Shown here: piece after piece, positions 36,108 to 44,273 of the stretch
How the letters are laid out: every line of letters starts with the position of its first letter
Position numbering within the stretch: position 1 is the stretch's first letter
NCBI GenBank assembly: GCA_937136395.1
Contig: CAKZOI010000074.1
Span: 1-60,180, forward strand
DNA from: an uncultured Opitutia bacterium
GTDB taxonomy: Bacteria > Verrucomicrobiota > Verrucomicrobiia > Opitutales > Coraliomargaritaceae
Length of the DNA: 60,180 nucleotides
Direction of reading: 5' to 3'
The notes under the pieces: generated by a model
What the model was told of the DNA's origin: nothing
The model's database searches: none
What the model saw: only the letters and a program-made list of their open reading frames with translations
Made by a program: the position numbers and the translations under genes

Positions 36108-37658
36108 TTAATTGTTTTTACCAGAACACAGGTTTGAGTTAACGCGAATCTGATCCGCAGCTTCTGTGATCTCTACCCGCGTTTCAGGTTTCAATCGGTC
36201 AAGATTGCGCAGTTGTAGGGACATGCGGTGATTACCACGCAAGGTATCTTTGTGACGGATCAAGTAATCCCAATACAATGTGGTAAATGGACATGCATCT
36301 GGTCCTGTTTTTTGCTTCGGATCTTTAGGGCAATGCCGGCAATAGTTACTCATCTTGTTGATGTAGCTACCGGTTGCGATATACGGTTTCGATGCCATTA
36401 GACCACCGTCGCCATACTGAGACATTCCTAAAGTGTTCGGGAGCTCAACCCACTCCACAGCATCCACATATATCGCAAGATACCACTCATGAACTTTCTT
36501 GGGATCGACCCCGAGCAGCAGTGCATATAAACCAGTAACCATCAAACGCTGAATATGATGCGCGTAGCCATGCTCTAGTGTTTGCCCAATAGACTGGCGT
36601 AGACATTCCAAATCCGTATTGCCAGTCCAATAGAATTCAGGAAGCGACTCCTTGGCAGACATCGAATTAAGCTCTAGATAATCAGGCATTCGCATCCAAT
36701 AAATCCCGCGCACATACTCACGCCAACCTAGAACTTGACGAATAAACCCTTCCACTGCAGCTAGTGGTGCTTGACGATCGCGGTAGGCTTGCTCGGCCGC
36801 AGCCACAACTTCACGTGGGTTGAGCAATTTCAAATTCAACGATGTGCTAAGTAAGGAATGATAGAGCCAGGGCTCATTTGTCCACATCGCATCTTGATAC
36901 TTACCGAAATTGGGCAAACGCTGTTCAATGAATTTGTTTAGATCGCGAAGCGCTTCAGCGCGTGTCACCGCCCACGAAAACGATTTCAAAGAACCAGGAT
37001 GATCCGCAAAGCGCTTCTCTACGAGATCGATCACACCTTGGGTAATTGCATCATTAGAATGACTCGGCCCGCAGTTCAAATCTTGAGGGCCTGATTTACC
37101 GAAAACACCGCGGTTCTCTGGGTCATAATTCCAATCACCACCGGCCGGCTTGCCATCTTCCATCAACACGTCGAATCGCTTGCGCAACTCACGGTAAAAA
37201 TACTCCATGCGCACACTTTTGCGACCTGCTGCATGCTCAACAAAATCTTCTGGTGTGGTGTAAAAATGGGAGTCTTCACGCACCTCCAAAGGAACCGCTG
37301 CAGCACTACAGACTTTTTTCAAGCCTTGCAGCACACGCCATTCGCCGGGCTGTGTAACGATCACTCTCTCTGGCGAGAGGCGGCGAATATCAATCGTAAG
37401 ACGATTCGAAAAACGATCCGCTTGCTTACGCGCATCTAGCTCCGTATAAACCACCTCAATACCTTTTTCGCGCAGTTCATCTCTAAAATGTCTCATCGCA
37501 GACAGAAAGAGCGCGATCCGCTGCTTATGTGACCAGACATGCGTCGCCTCGTAATCAACTTCCGCCATCCACACGGTGTCGCGCGATGCATCAAAACCAT
37601 TAAACACTGCAGCTTGATGATCGAGCTGATCGCCAAAGATGATGTGAAGATTTCGCAT
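36108..37658 (-). CDS. phrB: Fe-S cluster (6-4)-type photolyase / cryptochrome
   Basis: About 516 residues from the ATG at 37658; the GTG at 37667 is an alternative. The N-terminus RNLHIIFGDQLDHQAAVF is typical of the FeS-BCP photolyase group. Three of the four cluster cysteines are spaced as in the characterised PhrB (C-x2-C-x12-C, in YCRHCPKDPKQKTGPDACPF), and the fourth is in DLECLRQSI. The FAD-binding region has VEWVELPNTLGMSQYGDG and YINKMSNY. Family members repair (6-4) photoproducts using light. It lies 15 bases downstream of the CPD photolyase gene. Confidence 0.93.
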   Translation of the reverse strand: MRNLHIIFGDQLDHQAAVFNGFDASRDTVWMAEVDYEATHVWSHKQRIALFLSAMRHFRDELREKGIEVVYTELDARKQADRFSNRLTIDIRRLSPERVIVTQPGEWRVLQGLKKVCSAAAVPLEVREDSHFYTTPEDFVEHAAGRKSVRMEYFYRELRKRFDVLMEDGKPAGGDWNYDPENRGVFGKSGPQDLNCGPSHSNDAITQGVIDLVEKRFADHPGSLKSFSWAVTRAEALRDLNKFIEQRLPNFGKYQDAMWTNEPWLYHSLLSTSLNLKLLNPREVVAAAEQAYRDRQAPLAAVEGFIRQVLGWREYVRGIYWMRMPDYLELNSMSAKESLPEFYWTGNTDLECLRQSIGQTLEHGYAHHIQRLMVTGLYALLLGVDPKKVHEWYLAIYVDAVEWVELPNTLGMSQYGDGGLMASKPYIATGSYINKMSNYCRHCPKDPKQKTGPDACPFTTLYWDYLIRHKDTLRGNHRMSLQLRNLDRLKPETRVEITEAADQIRVNSNLCSGKNN

Positions 37659-37672
37659 AAACGCCACGGCAA

Positions 37673-39106
37673 CTAGCCCTTAAACTCAGCAAGTGCAGAG
37701 AGTGCACGCTCACGGCCCGCCTTGTGTTCGATTATCGGCTTTGGATAATCTTCGTCTAATACAACTCCTGCATACTCTAAAATATTATCGGGCGCTTCCC
37801 ATGGCGTATGAATAAATGTGTTTGGCATTTTCTTTAACTCTGGCACATAGCGCCTCACATAATCGCCATCGGGGTCAAACTTCTGCCCCTGTATTATAGG
37901 ATTGAATACGCGAAAATATGGAGCCGCATCGGCACCGCAACCACCGCTCCACTGCCAGCCAAGCGTATTACTCGCAAGGTCGGCATCGACTAGAGTATCC
38001 CAAAACCACTTTGCCCCTTCATGCCAATTATGTAGGAGATGCTTCACCAGCAAGGAAGATACAATCATGCGCACACGATTATGCATCCACCCCGTCTGCC
38101 AAAGCTGTCGCATACCCGCATCGACAATGGGATAGCCCGTATGACCAGTCTGCCATGCCTTTAAAACCTCAGAATCGTGCTCCCACGGGAAGCTAGCATA
38201 CTCAGAACGCAATGGTTCGTCTGGTGTATTTGGAAAATGATACAACACATTATAAGCAAACTCGCGCCAATAGAGCTCTTTCAAATAAGTAAGCGGTCCC
38301 TTTTGTGTGAGGTCGCAGCTCGCTTTTAGTTTATGCGCAATTTGCCGCGGCCCAATTTGCCCCCAGTGCAAATATGGCGACAAGCAAGAGGTGCCATCAA
38401 AATCAGGGCGATCACGGGCCATTGCATATTCATTAACAGAACTTTCTAAAAACGAGTCCAAGCGCGTCATCGCGCCTGCTTCGGAGACATCCCAGTGTTC
38501 ATAAAATGGCGCATCCCAAGGGATTTTGGGCAATAACTTCCACGCATCTAAACTCTCCGATGATGGAAATGTTCTTGGGAATCGAAGCGCAGTCAATACG
38601 GGCTCAGCCAAGGGAGTCCATTCACGATCTTTGACCTTCTTCCAATAAGGCGTATAAACTTTGTAGGGCTTCCCTTCACCTGTGCTGGCGGTGTGTGGCT
38701 CATTCAGCAGTGAGCTGTTAAAACTTTCGACCTCAACCCCCTCCTGCCGCAGGGTGCGCTTGATCGACGCATCCAACTCTCGAAGGGGCGGTTCATAGCG
38801 TCGATTCCAGAAAACACGCGTCGCCCCAGTCTCTTGAATCAATGAGCGTAAGGTCTTCAAACTCTCGCCTTCTCGTAAAATCAATCGCCCACCATGCGCC
38901 TTCAGAGAATCGCTCAAACTTGCCAGCGCGTGATGCAGCCACCACTTCGAAGCACCTCCCAGCGGCCAAGCACCGGCCTCTTGAGGAGACGATATAAATA
39001 CAGGAATGATCGGAGCCCCAACGGCAATCGCTTCGGCGAGCGCGGAGTTATCCGTAAGACGGAGATCTTTTCGAAACCAAAGAAGTGTGGGTGCATTTTG
39101 CGACAT
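37673..39106 (-). CDS. phr: Deoxyribodipyrimidine (CPD) photolyase
   Basis: 477 residues of class I CPD photolyase/cryptochrome. The N-terminal antenna domain begins TLLWFRKDLRLTDNSALAEA. The FAD domain has SCLSPYLHWGQIGPRQI, ELYWREFAYNVLYHFPN, GYPIVDAGMRQLWQTGWMHNRVRMIV and DADLASNTLGWQWSGGCG, all signature blocks. The enzyme reverses cyclobutane pyrimidine dimers with blue/UV-A light. It heads a four-gene minus-strand run with the (6-4)-type photolyase, the TIGR01777 epimerase and the renalase-like protein. Confidence 0.95.
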   Translation of the reverse strand: MSQNAPTLLWFRKDLRLTDNSALAEAIAVGAPIIPVFISSPQEAGAWPLGGASKWWLHHALASLSDSLKAHGGRLILREGESLKTLRSLIQETGATRVFWNRRYEPPLRELDASIKRTLRQEGVEVESFNSSLLNEPHTASTGEGKPYKVYTPYWKKVKDREWTPLAEPVLTALRFPRTFPSSESLDAWKLLPKIPWDAPFYEHWDVSEAGAMTRLDSFLESSVNEYAMARDRPDFDGTSCLSPYLHWGQIGPRQIAHKLKASCDLTQKGPLTYLKELYWREFAYNVLYHFPNTPDEPLRSEYASFPWEHDSEVLKAWQTGHTGYPIVDAGMRQLWQTGWMHNRVRMIVSSLLVKHLLHNWHEGAKWFWDTLVDADLASNTLGWQWSGGCGADAAPYFRVFNPIIQGQKFDPDGDYVRRYVPELKKMPNTFIHTPWEAPDNILEYAGVVLDEDYPKPIIEHKAGRERALSALAEFKG

Positions 39107-39207
39107 ACGATTGAAATATAACTGTATTCTTCAAGGATGCTTACAAACGTTTTGCTGAAAACACCTGACTACTTGATTCTTCTCTAAAAAGCCACACCCT
39201 CTCGACC

Positions 39208-39813
39208 ATGGATACAACTACCGCAATTCACCAACGCCGCTCTGTGAAGCACTACGACCCGAATCACGAAATGCCTGAAGCCGAGATTCAGGCATTGCTA
39301 GAGCTAGCACTCCTCTCTCCCACTTCTTTTAATATGCAAAACTGGCGTTTTGTAGTGGTAACCGACCCTGCCAAAAAAGCCGCGATCCAAGCGGCTGCTT
39401 GGAACCAGGCGCAGGTCACAGAATCATCGATCACCATTCTACTCTGCGCAGACCTGAAAGCGCACATCGGTGGCGAGCGTTATTGGGTGAATGCCCCTCA
39501 ACCGGTGAAAGACATGCTCGTGCCCATGATCGCACCTTTTTACGAAAACAGCCCCCAACTCCAGCGCGATGAAGCGATGCGATCGGTCGGCATCGCGGCG
39601 CAAACTCTGATGCTTGCCGCCAAATCGATGGGCTACGACTCTTGTCCGATGATCGGCTTTGATCCGGTTAAGGTGGGCGAGATCATTCAATTACCGGAAA
39701 ACCATGTCATCGGTATGATGCTAACCGTGGGCAAAGCCCTCAAAGATGCCAACGTGCGTGGCGGACAGCTTCCCTTCGACGACGTGGTTTTCCGGGACGG
39801 ATTTCCAGGGTAA
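39208..39813 (+). CDS. Nitroreductase family protein
   Basis: 201 residues of the FMN-dependent nitroreductase fold. The FMN-phosphate contact is in TTAIHQRRSVKHYDPNHEMP near 2-21, with LALLSPTSFNMQNWRFVVV near 32. The C-terminal pattern SVGIAAQTLMLAAKSMGYDS and the FDPVKVGEIIQLPENHVIG block are typical. Such enzymes reduce quinones or nitro compounds with NAD(P)H; the physiological substrate is not predictable. It is divergent from the CPD photolyase gene, with a shared 101-bp spacer. Confidence 0.9.
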   Translation: MDTTTAIHQRRSVKHYDPNHEMPEAEIQALLELALLSPTSFNMQNWRFVVVTDPAKKAAIQAAAWNQAQVTESSITILLCADLKAHIGGERYWVNAPQPVKDMLVPMIAPFYENSPQLQRDEAMRSVGIAAQTLMLAAKSMGYDSCPMIGFDPVKVGEIIQLPENHVIGMMLTVGKALKDANVRGGQLPFDDVVFRDGFPG

Positions 39814-39863
39814 AGACGCTTCTCGAGAATGGCTTCCCAAAAACCGAGTTCGGGCGCTACGCA

Positions 39864-39930
39864 GGATGTCCCCCGAAACAGAGTTTCGAGGCAACGCATT
39901 TCAGTAGCCTCGGTGCTATGCACCGGGGTC
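39864..39930 (+). repeat. Family B REP-like unit downstream of the transposase
   Basis: Two adjacent hairpins: CGAAAC/GTTTCG at 39874-39888 and GGTGC/GCACC around 39912-39924. The same pair of hairpins in the same direction is found on the other side of the transposase at 40675-40743. Confidence 0.75.
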
Positions 39931-40660
39931 TTGGGATTTTCGATAGGCTGCATAACAGCGCCAAAATGCATTACTATCCCATTCATCCAAGTCAGGAAAA
40001 CCAGGCACTAGGCTACCGGCAAACGCCCACTGCTCTGCGGACTCTACCAATTCTGCACGCACTGGATTATTCTGCAAATAATTGCACGCATCCGCCAAAA
40101 AACCTTGGTCGCGTTCCTCCTCATGCAAGACGTGATCGTGCGCTTGTTTTTGACATTTGAGCGGTAAATGCGTTCGCAAAAATTTAGTCGCTTTGAGTTG
40201 ATCGCTCGACTGGAAAACGTCTCAAAACCTGTTGATTAACTAAAGCTCTGGGGGGCATTGCTGATCGTAAGTCAGACACTCTTGTCTGACTACCTCTGTG
40301 GGCTTCATCCCACCCTCAACTTGGTCAGGCAAGAGTGCCTAACCTACAATTGCGGAGTCTCACCACGAATTCTAAAAAGTAATTTCAATTTTGAAACACT
40401 CCCCCTGCGAAGCGCCAACCCAAATCAGATGAAAATGATCCGGCATCAACACATAGCGGGCACAACCGAGATGATAGCGGGCACAGGTGTGCAAAAGCGT
40501 TTCACGAAAGATGCCATGAAAGCGAGTATTCAACCAATCTTGACGTCGATCTTTGACCACATGCGTCCAGAGAACATGCGCATAGCCTTGATAAAATTCA
40601 GGTGCTAAAAGTGGTAGGCGCCGTTCATTCCACATCGTTTGAGCATGGACGAATGTAAAG
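39916..40660 (-). pseudogene. REP-associated tyrosine transposase (RAYT), split by a repeat
   Basis: Two pieces on the minus strand. The 5' piece (about 40660-40402) encodes WTHVVKDRRQDWLNTRFHG and YVLMPDHFHLIWVG, which carries the HUH motif (HFH). The 3' piece (about 40212-39916) encodes SDQLKATKFLRTHLPLKC and ACNYLQNNPVRAELVES, which contains the likely nucleophile Tyr, and ends with VPGFPDL. Joined, the two pieces make one Y1/RAYT protein. They are separated by the family A element at 40213-40401, which introduces a stop. The 5' end of the gene runs into family B repeats and its start codon is unclear. Confidence 0.85.
40213..40401 (+). repeat. 190-bp REPIN/MITE-like element, family A, copy 3 (inside RAYT)
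   Basis: Ends GACGTTTTC-type/GTCTCAAAACCTG and TTGAAACACTC. Internal hairpins are at 40271-40290 (GTCAGACA/TGTCTGAC) and 40324-40343 (GTCAGGCA/TGCCTAAC). It resembles copies 1 and 2 over its full length. The transposase reading frame is present on both sides of it but not within it. Confidence 0.88.
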
Positions 40661-40674
40661 GTTTGGCCAATAGA

Positions 40675-40806
40675 ATCTCCCCGAAACAGAGTTTCGAGGC
40701 TACACAGATGCTCAATCGTGGCCTCGGTTCTCGGAACCGGGGTGAGTGGATGTCCCCCGAAACAGAGTTTCAAGGCTACGGGACCTGAAAGAGTTTTGAG
40801 GCTACG
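40675..40806 (+). repeat. Family B REP-like units upstream of the transposase
   Basis: One complete unit at 40675-40743 (hairpins CGAAAC/GTTTCG and GGTTC/GAACC) is followed by a partial one at 40748-40778 (GAAACAGAGTTTC) and a further remnant near 40786-40806 (GAGTTTTGAGGCTACGC). All are in the same direction as the unit at 39864-39930. Confidence 0.75.
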
Positions 40807-40887
40807 CGAGACGGACGACTCGCGCATCTGATTAAATTTCAATAAAAATGTTTTGCCTCTCGAAGCTGGCACAGCTTGACTCCCGAC

Positions 40888-41229
40888 ATGTATGAACTAT
40901 CTGGAACTGTAAAAGAAATCTTTGAAGAGCAGACCTTTGCGAGTGGCTTTAATAAGCGCGAGTTTGTGGTGACTTCCACTGCCGACAAATTCCCTCAAGA
41001 CATCAAATTTGAATGCTTGAAGGATAAAGTTGAGCTCGTCAACCGTCTCAACAAGGGCGATCAAGTCAAAGTCACTTTCGACATCAATGGCCGTGAATGG
41101 CAGGGCAAATACTTCATCAATCTCGCCGCATGGAAGGTCGAAGCCGCAGGCTCCGCACCTCGCAGCGACGACGAGCCACCTCCCTTCGATCCAGGCGACG
41201 AAGTGCTCGACGAAGAGCCACCTTTCTAA
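40888..41229 (+). CDS. DUF3127 protein
   Basis: 113 residues from the ATG at 40888; a TTG at 40876 is possible. It matches DUF3127: [20 protein letters not shown] at the start, [20 protein letters not shown], and [20 protein letters not shown], with the predicted beta-barrel (OB-like) pattern. The tail after residue 90 is acidic and Pro-rich ([20 protein letters not shown]), like the C-terminal tails of single-strand DNA-binding proteins. A role in binding DNA or a DNA-repair partner is inferred, not known. It is transcribed ahead of the DUF4136 gene. Confidence 0.85.
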   Translation: MYELSGTVKEIFEEQTFASGFNKREFVVTSTADKFPQDIKFECLKDKVELVNRLNKGDQVKVTFDINGREWQGKYFINLAAWKVEAAGSAPRSDDEPPPFDPGDEVLDEEPPF

Positions 41230-41267
41230 GAACACTCATCACAGTTGCATTTCGCACACAAAGACGC

Positions 41268-41849
41268 ATGATTCTACCTATGAGCATGCGTCTTTTGCAT
41301 ATCCCCGTTCTCACTGGCATCCTGATTTCACTCAGTGGCTGTGCCACGAACACGACTGTCGACTATGACCGTGCAGCTGCCACCAAATTCGGCAGCTACA
41401 AATGCTTCGTTATCGATTCGAGAGAAATACGCACGAATTATCAGGATGTGGTTCTAAGCCCGATCGTCGATCGACGTATCGAAAGGGCGATTGGCCGAGA
41501 GCTACAGGCAAAAGGCTTTCAGCAGAATTGCGGCAAGCATGACTTCCGAGTGACTTTCAGCACACTCACAAAAACAAAAACTGAGATTAATGACCTAGGC
41601 GTCGGACCGACAGCATTCCGGCGCTATCCCTACATGGGCTATGGTGGCTATTCACGCATCGACGTGGATCAATACGAAGAAGGCACATTTATCATCGATA
41701 TCATCGATAACGATGATAAAGAACTCGTCTGGCGTGGCGCCTATACAAAACGCTTAGGTTGGAGCGCCCCGTCCGAGGAAGAAGTCCGACTGATCGTCAG
41801 CAGCATCTTGGCTGAATTTCCTCCAGGCAGTGCGAGCAAGGGAAAATAA
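41268..41849 (+). CDS. DUF4136-like lipoprotein
   Basis: 193 residues from the ATG at 41268; the ATG at 41280 is also possible. A hydrophobic start (MRLLHIPVLTGILISLSGC) ends in the lipobox LSGC. The mature protein has the DUF4136 pattern: VDYDRAAATKFGSYKCF at the start, RRIERAIGRELQAKGF, and a GTFIIDIIDNDDKELVWRG strand near the C-terminus. Lipidated, probably periplasmic or outer-membrane; function unknown. It begins 39 bases after the DUF3127 gene. Confidence 0.85.
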   Translation: MILPMSMRLLHIPVLTGILISLSGCATNTTVDYDRAAATKFGSYKCFVIDSREIRTNYQDVVLSPIVDRRIERAIGRELQAKGFQQNCGKHDFRVTFSTLTKTKTEINDLGVGPTAFRRYPYMGYGGYSRIDVDQYEEGTFIIDIIDNDDKELVWRGAYTKRLGWSAPSEEEVRLIVSSILAEFPPGSASKGK

Positions 41850-41944
41850 TATCACGCCTTCTTCAGCTGTAGCTGAACCGAAGCAAGGTAAGGCCGACAA
41901 CCCCCATCGGTGACGATTCGGTGGACAGTCATCTCAGCCCACTC

Positions 41945-42016
41945 GCTGGACCAAAAGCTTCCGCTTTCGGCTACGATTCTGCTGGACCCAAAGCTTATGC
42001 TTTGAGCTACGATGCT
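41945..42016 (+). repeat. 36-bp tandem repeat, family C hairpins
   Basis: Two 36-bp units at 41945-41980 and 41981-42016, each beginning GCTGGACC and ending with GCTACGAT plus three bases. Each contains a hairpin AAAGC-(4 nt)-GCTTT. If the thrH frame is read back to 41921, they encode two copies of an AGPKAxAxxYD repeat. A related unit with stem AAAGT/ACTTT is at 14202-14228. Confidence 0.7.
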
Positions 42017-42124
42017 GATTTGCAAAACCTGATCGCGATTATGGCCATTCACAACCGTTTCTCAAAAAAGGTTTCAGATATGAATGAGATTGACTCTGCC
42101 TATGATTCTCGCGGTCTAGAAAGC

Positions 42125-42724
42125 ATGAATATCGTTTGTCTCGACCTAGAGGGTGTCCTTATCCCTGAAATCTGGATTGCCTTCGCCGAAAAAACTGGAA
42201 TCGAAGCCCTTAAACGCACGACTCGTGACGAGCCCTGCTACGACACTTTGATGCGCTACCGCCTTGATATTCTGGATAAAGAAGGTTTCAAGCTTTCCGA
42301 TATTGAAGAGGTCATCGGCACACTTGATCCCTTACCTGGCGCGCAAGAATTTGTCGCTTGGGTAAAGTCGCAGACACGACTGGTCATCCTTTCCGACACC
42401 TTTAGTCAATTTGCGGGCCCGCTCATGGCCAAACTCGACCACCCGACGCTTTTCTGCCACGACCTCGTGATTGATGAGACCGGCCGCATCGCCGACTACA
42501 AGCTGCGCCTCCCGGATCATAAACGCAAGGCAGTCGAAGCATTCAAGGCACTCAACTTCGATACTTTTGCAGCAGGCGATTCCTACAATGATCTCAGTAT
42601 GATCGATTGCGCGGACCACAAGTCACTTTTTTGCCCGCCCGAACGTTTGATCAACGAGCGCCCGGATCTCTCTGTCGCGACTGATCACGGACAATTACGC
42701 GCCATCATCTCGGAAGTCCTATAA
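42125..42724 (+). CDS. thrH: ThrH-type HAD phosphatase (phosphoserine phosphatase / homoserine phosphotransferase)
   Basis: 199 residues from the ATG at 42125, where the family start MNIVCLDLEGVLIPEIW occurs. The frame is open upstream to 41921 through the tandem repeat, so a longer form is formally possible. HAD motifs are DLEGV (nucleophile Asp), RLVILSDTFSQF, and FAAGDSYNDLSMI. The sequence closely fits ThrH of Pseudomonas, which removes or transfers phosphate between phosphoserine and homoserine. The gene is followed 18 bases later by a Dabb protein. thrC lies elsewhere in the window. Confidence 0.93.
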   Translation: MNIVCLDLEGVLIPEIWIAFAEKTGIEALKRTTRDEPCYDTLMRYRLDILDKEGFKLSDIEEVIGTLDPLPGAQEFVAWVKSQTRLVILSDTFSQFAGPLMAKLDHPTLFCHDLVIDETGRIADYKLRLPDHKRKAVEAFKALNFDTFAAGDSYNDLSMIDCADHKSLFCPPERLINERPDLSVATDHGQLRAIISEVL

Positions 42725-42742
42725 CCTCTAATCAACATCCTT

Positions 42743-43039
42743 ATGCTCATACACACTGTATTATTTTGGCTTAGAAAAGATATCACTGAAGATCAACTCA
42801 AGGGATTCACTGAAGGCCTTGAATCGATGAAAGCGATTCAGCACGCCGAAGCCGTTTATGTTGGCACACCAGCAGCGACTGCAGAGCGTCCAGTGATCGA
42901 CACAAGCTATGACTACTGTCTGACAGTCGTGCTCAAGGATGTAGCTACACACGACGCCTATCAACTCGACCCTATCCATATCGAATTCCTTAAGAATAAG
43001 GATCTCTGGGAACGGGCAGTCATCTACGACGCAGATTAA
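42743..43039 (+). CDS. Dabb (stress-responsive alpha/beta barrel) protein
   Basis: 98 residues of the dimeric alpha/beta-barrel Dabb family: IHTVLFWLRKDITEDQLKGF at the N-terminus and a C-terminal block with DVATHDAYQLDPIHIEFL. Dabb proteins are ferredoxin-like dimers with varied or unknown activity. Located 18 bases after thrH and 29 before pnuC, likely in the same transcript. Confidence 0.88.
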   Translation: MLIHTVLFWLRKDITEDQLKGFTEGLESMKAIQHAEAVYVGTPAATAERPVIDTSYDYCLTVVLKDVATHDAYQLDPIHIEFLKNKDLWERAVIYDAD

Positions 43040-43068
43040 AACTGCGGCAGCTCACCGCCACCGAAGAG

Positions 43069-43686
43069 ATGCTTGACTCGATCTGGCTACAAATCATCGC
43101 GACCAGCTGGATCGAATGGCTCGGCACAGTTGCTGGCGTCGTTGGCGTATACCTCAGCATAAAGGAGAAGACCATCGCATGGATGCTCTTCATCGTTTGC
43201 TACTCTGCTTACGTGTATCTGAGCTTTGAAGCAGGCCTCTTTGCGGCCTTGCTAATGAATTCCATATTTATTGTCATCTCGATTTATGGTTGGCTGAGCT
43301 GGACAGAATCGACAAAGGTCGTCGACACAGTCAGCCAGATCGGACACCTGCCGAGGAGCCTCCTCTACCGAGTCATCCTTTTTGTCGGCACAGTCACCGT
43401 CACGCTCGGCTGGGTGCTCAATACCTATACTGAGGCATTCCTCCCCTACTTAGACGCCTTTGCGACTAGTTGTGCTTTTACCGCACAGTGGATGCTCAGT
43501 CGTAAGTATATCGAAAACTGGATCTGTTGGATCTGCGCCGACACCGTTTACATTTACCTATGGGGCCTGCAGGGCTACTATGTCAGCGTTGGTTTATTTA
43601 CGATCTTCATTATTCTTGCGATCAAAGGCTGGATCGAATGGCGACATACGATACGAACGCGTGAGAGCGCATCCCTCCAAACATGA
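43069..43686 (+). CDS. pnuC: Nicotinamide riboside transporter PnuC
   Basis: 205 residues with about seven hydrophobic segments. The PnuC pattern is present: SWIEWLGTVAGVVGVYLSIKE at the N-terminus, YGWLSWTESTK, and WICWICADTVYIYLWGLQGY near the C-terminus. The family carries nicotinamide riboside across the inner membrane by facilitated diffusion, pulled by phosphorylation inside. The stop codon overlaps the next gene, a NadR-like kinase, by four bases, which fits a coupled transport-and-trap pair for NAD salvage. Confidence 0.92.
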   Translation: MLDSIWLQIIATSWIEWLGTVAGVVGVYLSIKEKTIAWMLFIVCYSAYVYLSFEAGLFAALLMNSIFIVISIYGWLSWTESTKVVDTVSQIGHLPRSLLYRVILFVGTVTVTLGWVLNTYTEAFLPYLDAFATSCAFTAQWMLSRKYIENWICWICADTVYIYLWGLQGYYVSVGLFTIFIILAIKGWIEWRHTIRTRESASLQT

Positions 43687-44195
43687 AACGCATCGTTTTA
43701 ACCGGCGCCGAATCGACCGGCAAAAGCACCTTGGCCGCCGCACTCTCAGGCTACTACGGCGAACCGTGGACCCCCGAGTATGTGCGAGCCTATGTCGATG
43801 GCTTAGATCGTGAATTAAACGAATCCGATCTCACGCGTATCGCACAGGGACAATTCAACACCGAAGACAACGGTGCAAAACAGGCAAAACGCTTCGTGCT
43901 GCACGACACGAACATCCTCTCCTCAATCCTGTATGCGAACCATTACTTCGGAAAGACATTAGACTGGGTGAATGAACGCTTCCTCGAGCGAGACTACACC
44001 CTATATTTACTCTGCATGCCGGACATACCTTGGATCCCCGACCTCGGTCAACGCGAAGGACCGCAGGTGCGCGCTGAATTGCACAAAGTGTTCATGACGA
44101 GCTTAGACAAACTTGAGCTACCCTACGTCGTGATTAGCGGCAATCAGACCGAACGCTTCGGGGCGGCGATTCAAGCAATTGATGCGGTGCTCTAG
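43683..44195 (+). CDS. NadR-like nicotinamide riboside kinase (AAA ATPase)
   Basis: 170 residues. P-loop GAESTGKSTLAAALSGYYG near 7-25, the conserved EYVRAYVDG, and FVLHDTNILSSILYANHYFG near 77 are typical of the C-terminal ribosylnicotinamide kinase domain of NadR. The adenylyltransferase and DNA-binding domains of NadR are absent, so it is a stand-alone kinase. It probably phosphorylates nicotinamide riboside imported by PnuC, with whose gene it overlaps. Confidence 0.9.
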   Translation: MKRIVLTGAESTGKSTLAAALSGYYGEPWTPEYVRAYVDGLDRELNESDLTRIAQGQFNTEDNGAKQAKRFVLHDTNILSSILYANHYFGKTLDWVNERFLERDYTLYLLCMPDIPWIPDLGQREGPQVRAELHKVFMTSLDKLELPYVVISGNQTERFGAAIQAIDAVL

Positions 44196-44212
44196 GCGCA
44201 ATCTGCTAGACA

Positions 44213-44251
44213 CAAAAAATCCGGCCTCGCATGTGCGGCGACCGGACTTTG
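44213..44251 (-). terminator. Rho-independent terminator of pfp
   Basis: On the minus strand the interrupted stem AGTCCGG/CCGGATT, with a smaller inner hairpin, is followed by a run of six T residues, 23 bases beyond the pfp stop. It lies between the convergent kinase and pfp genes. Confidence 0.75.
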
Positions 44252-44273
44252 AAAAACGATGAATCGCTACAGC

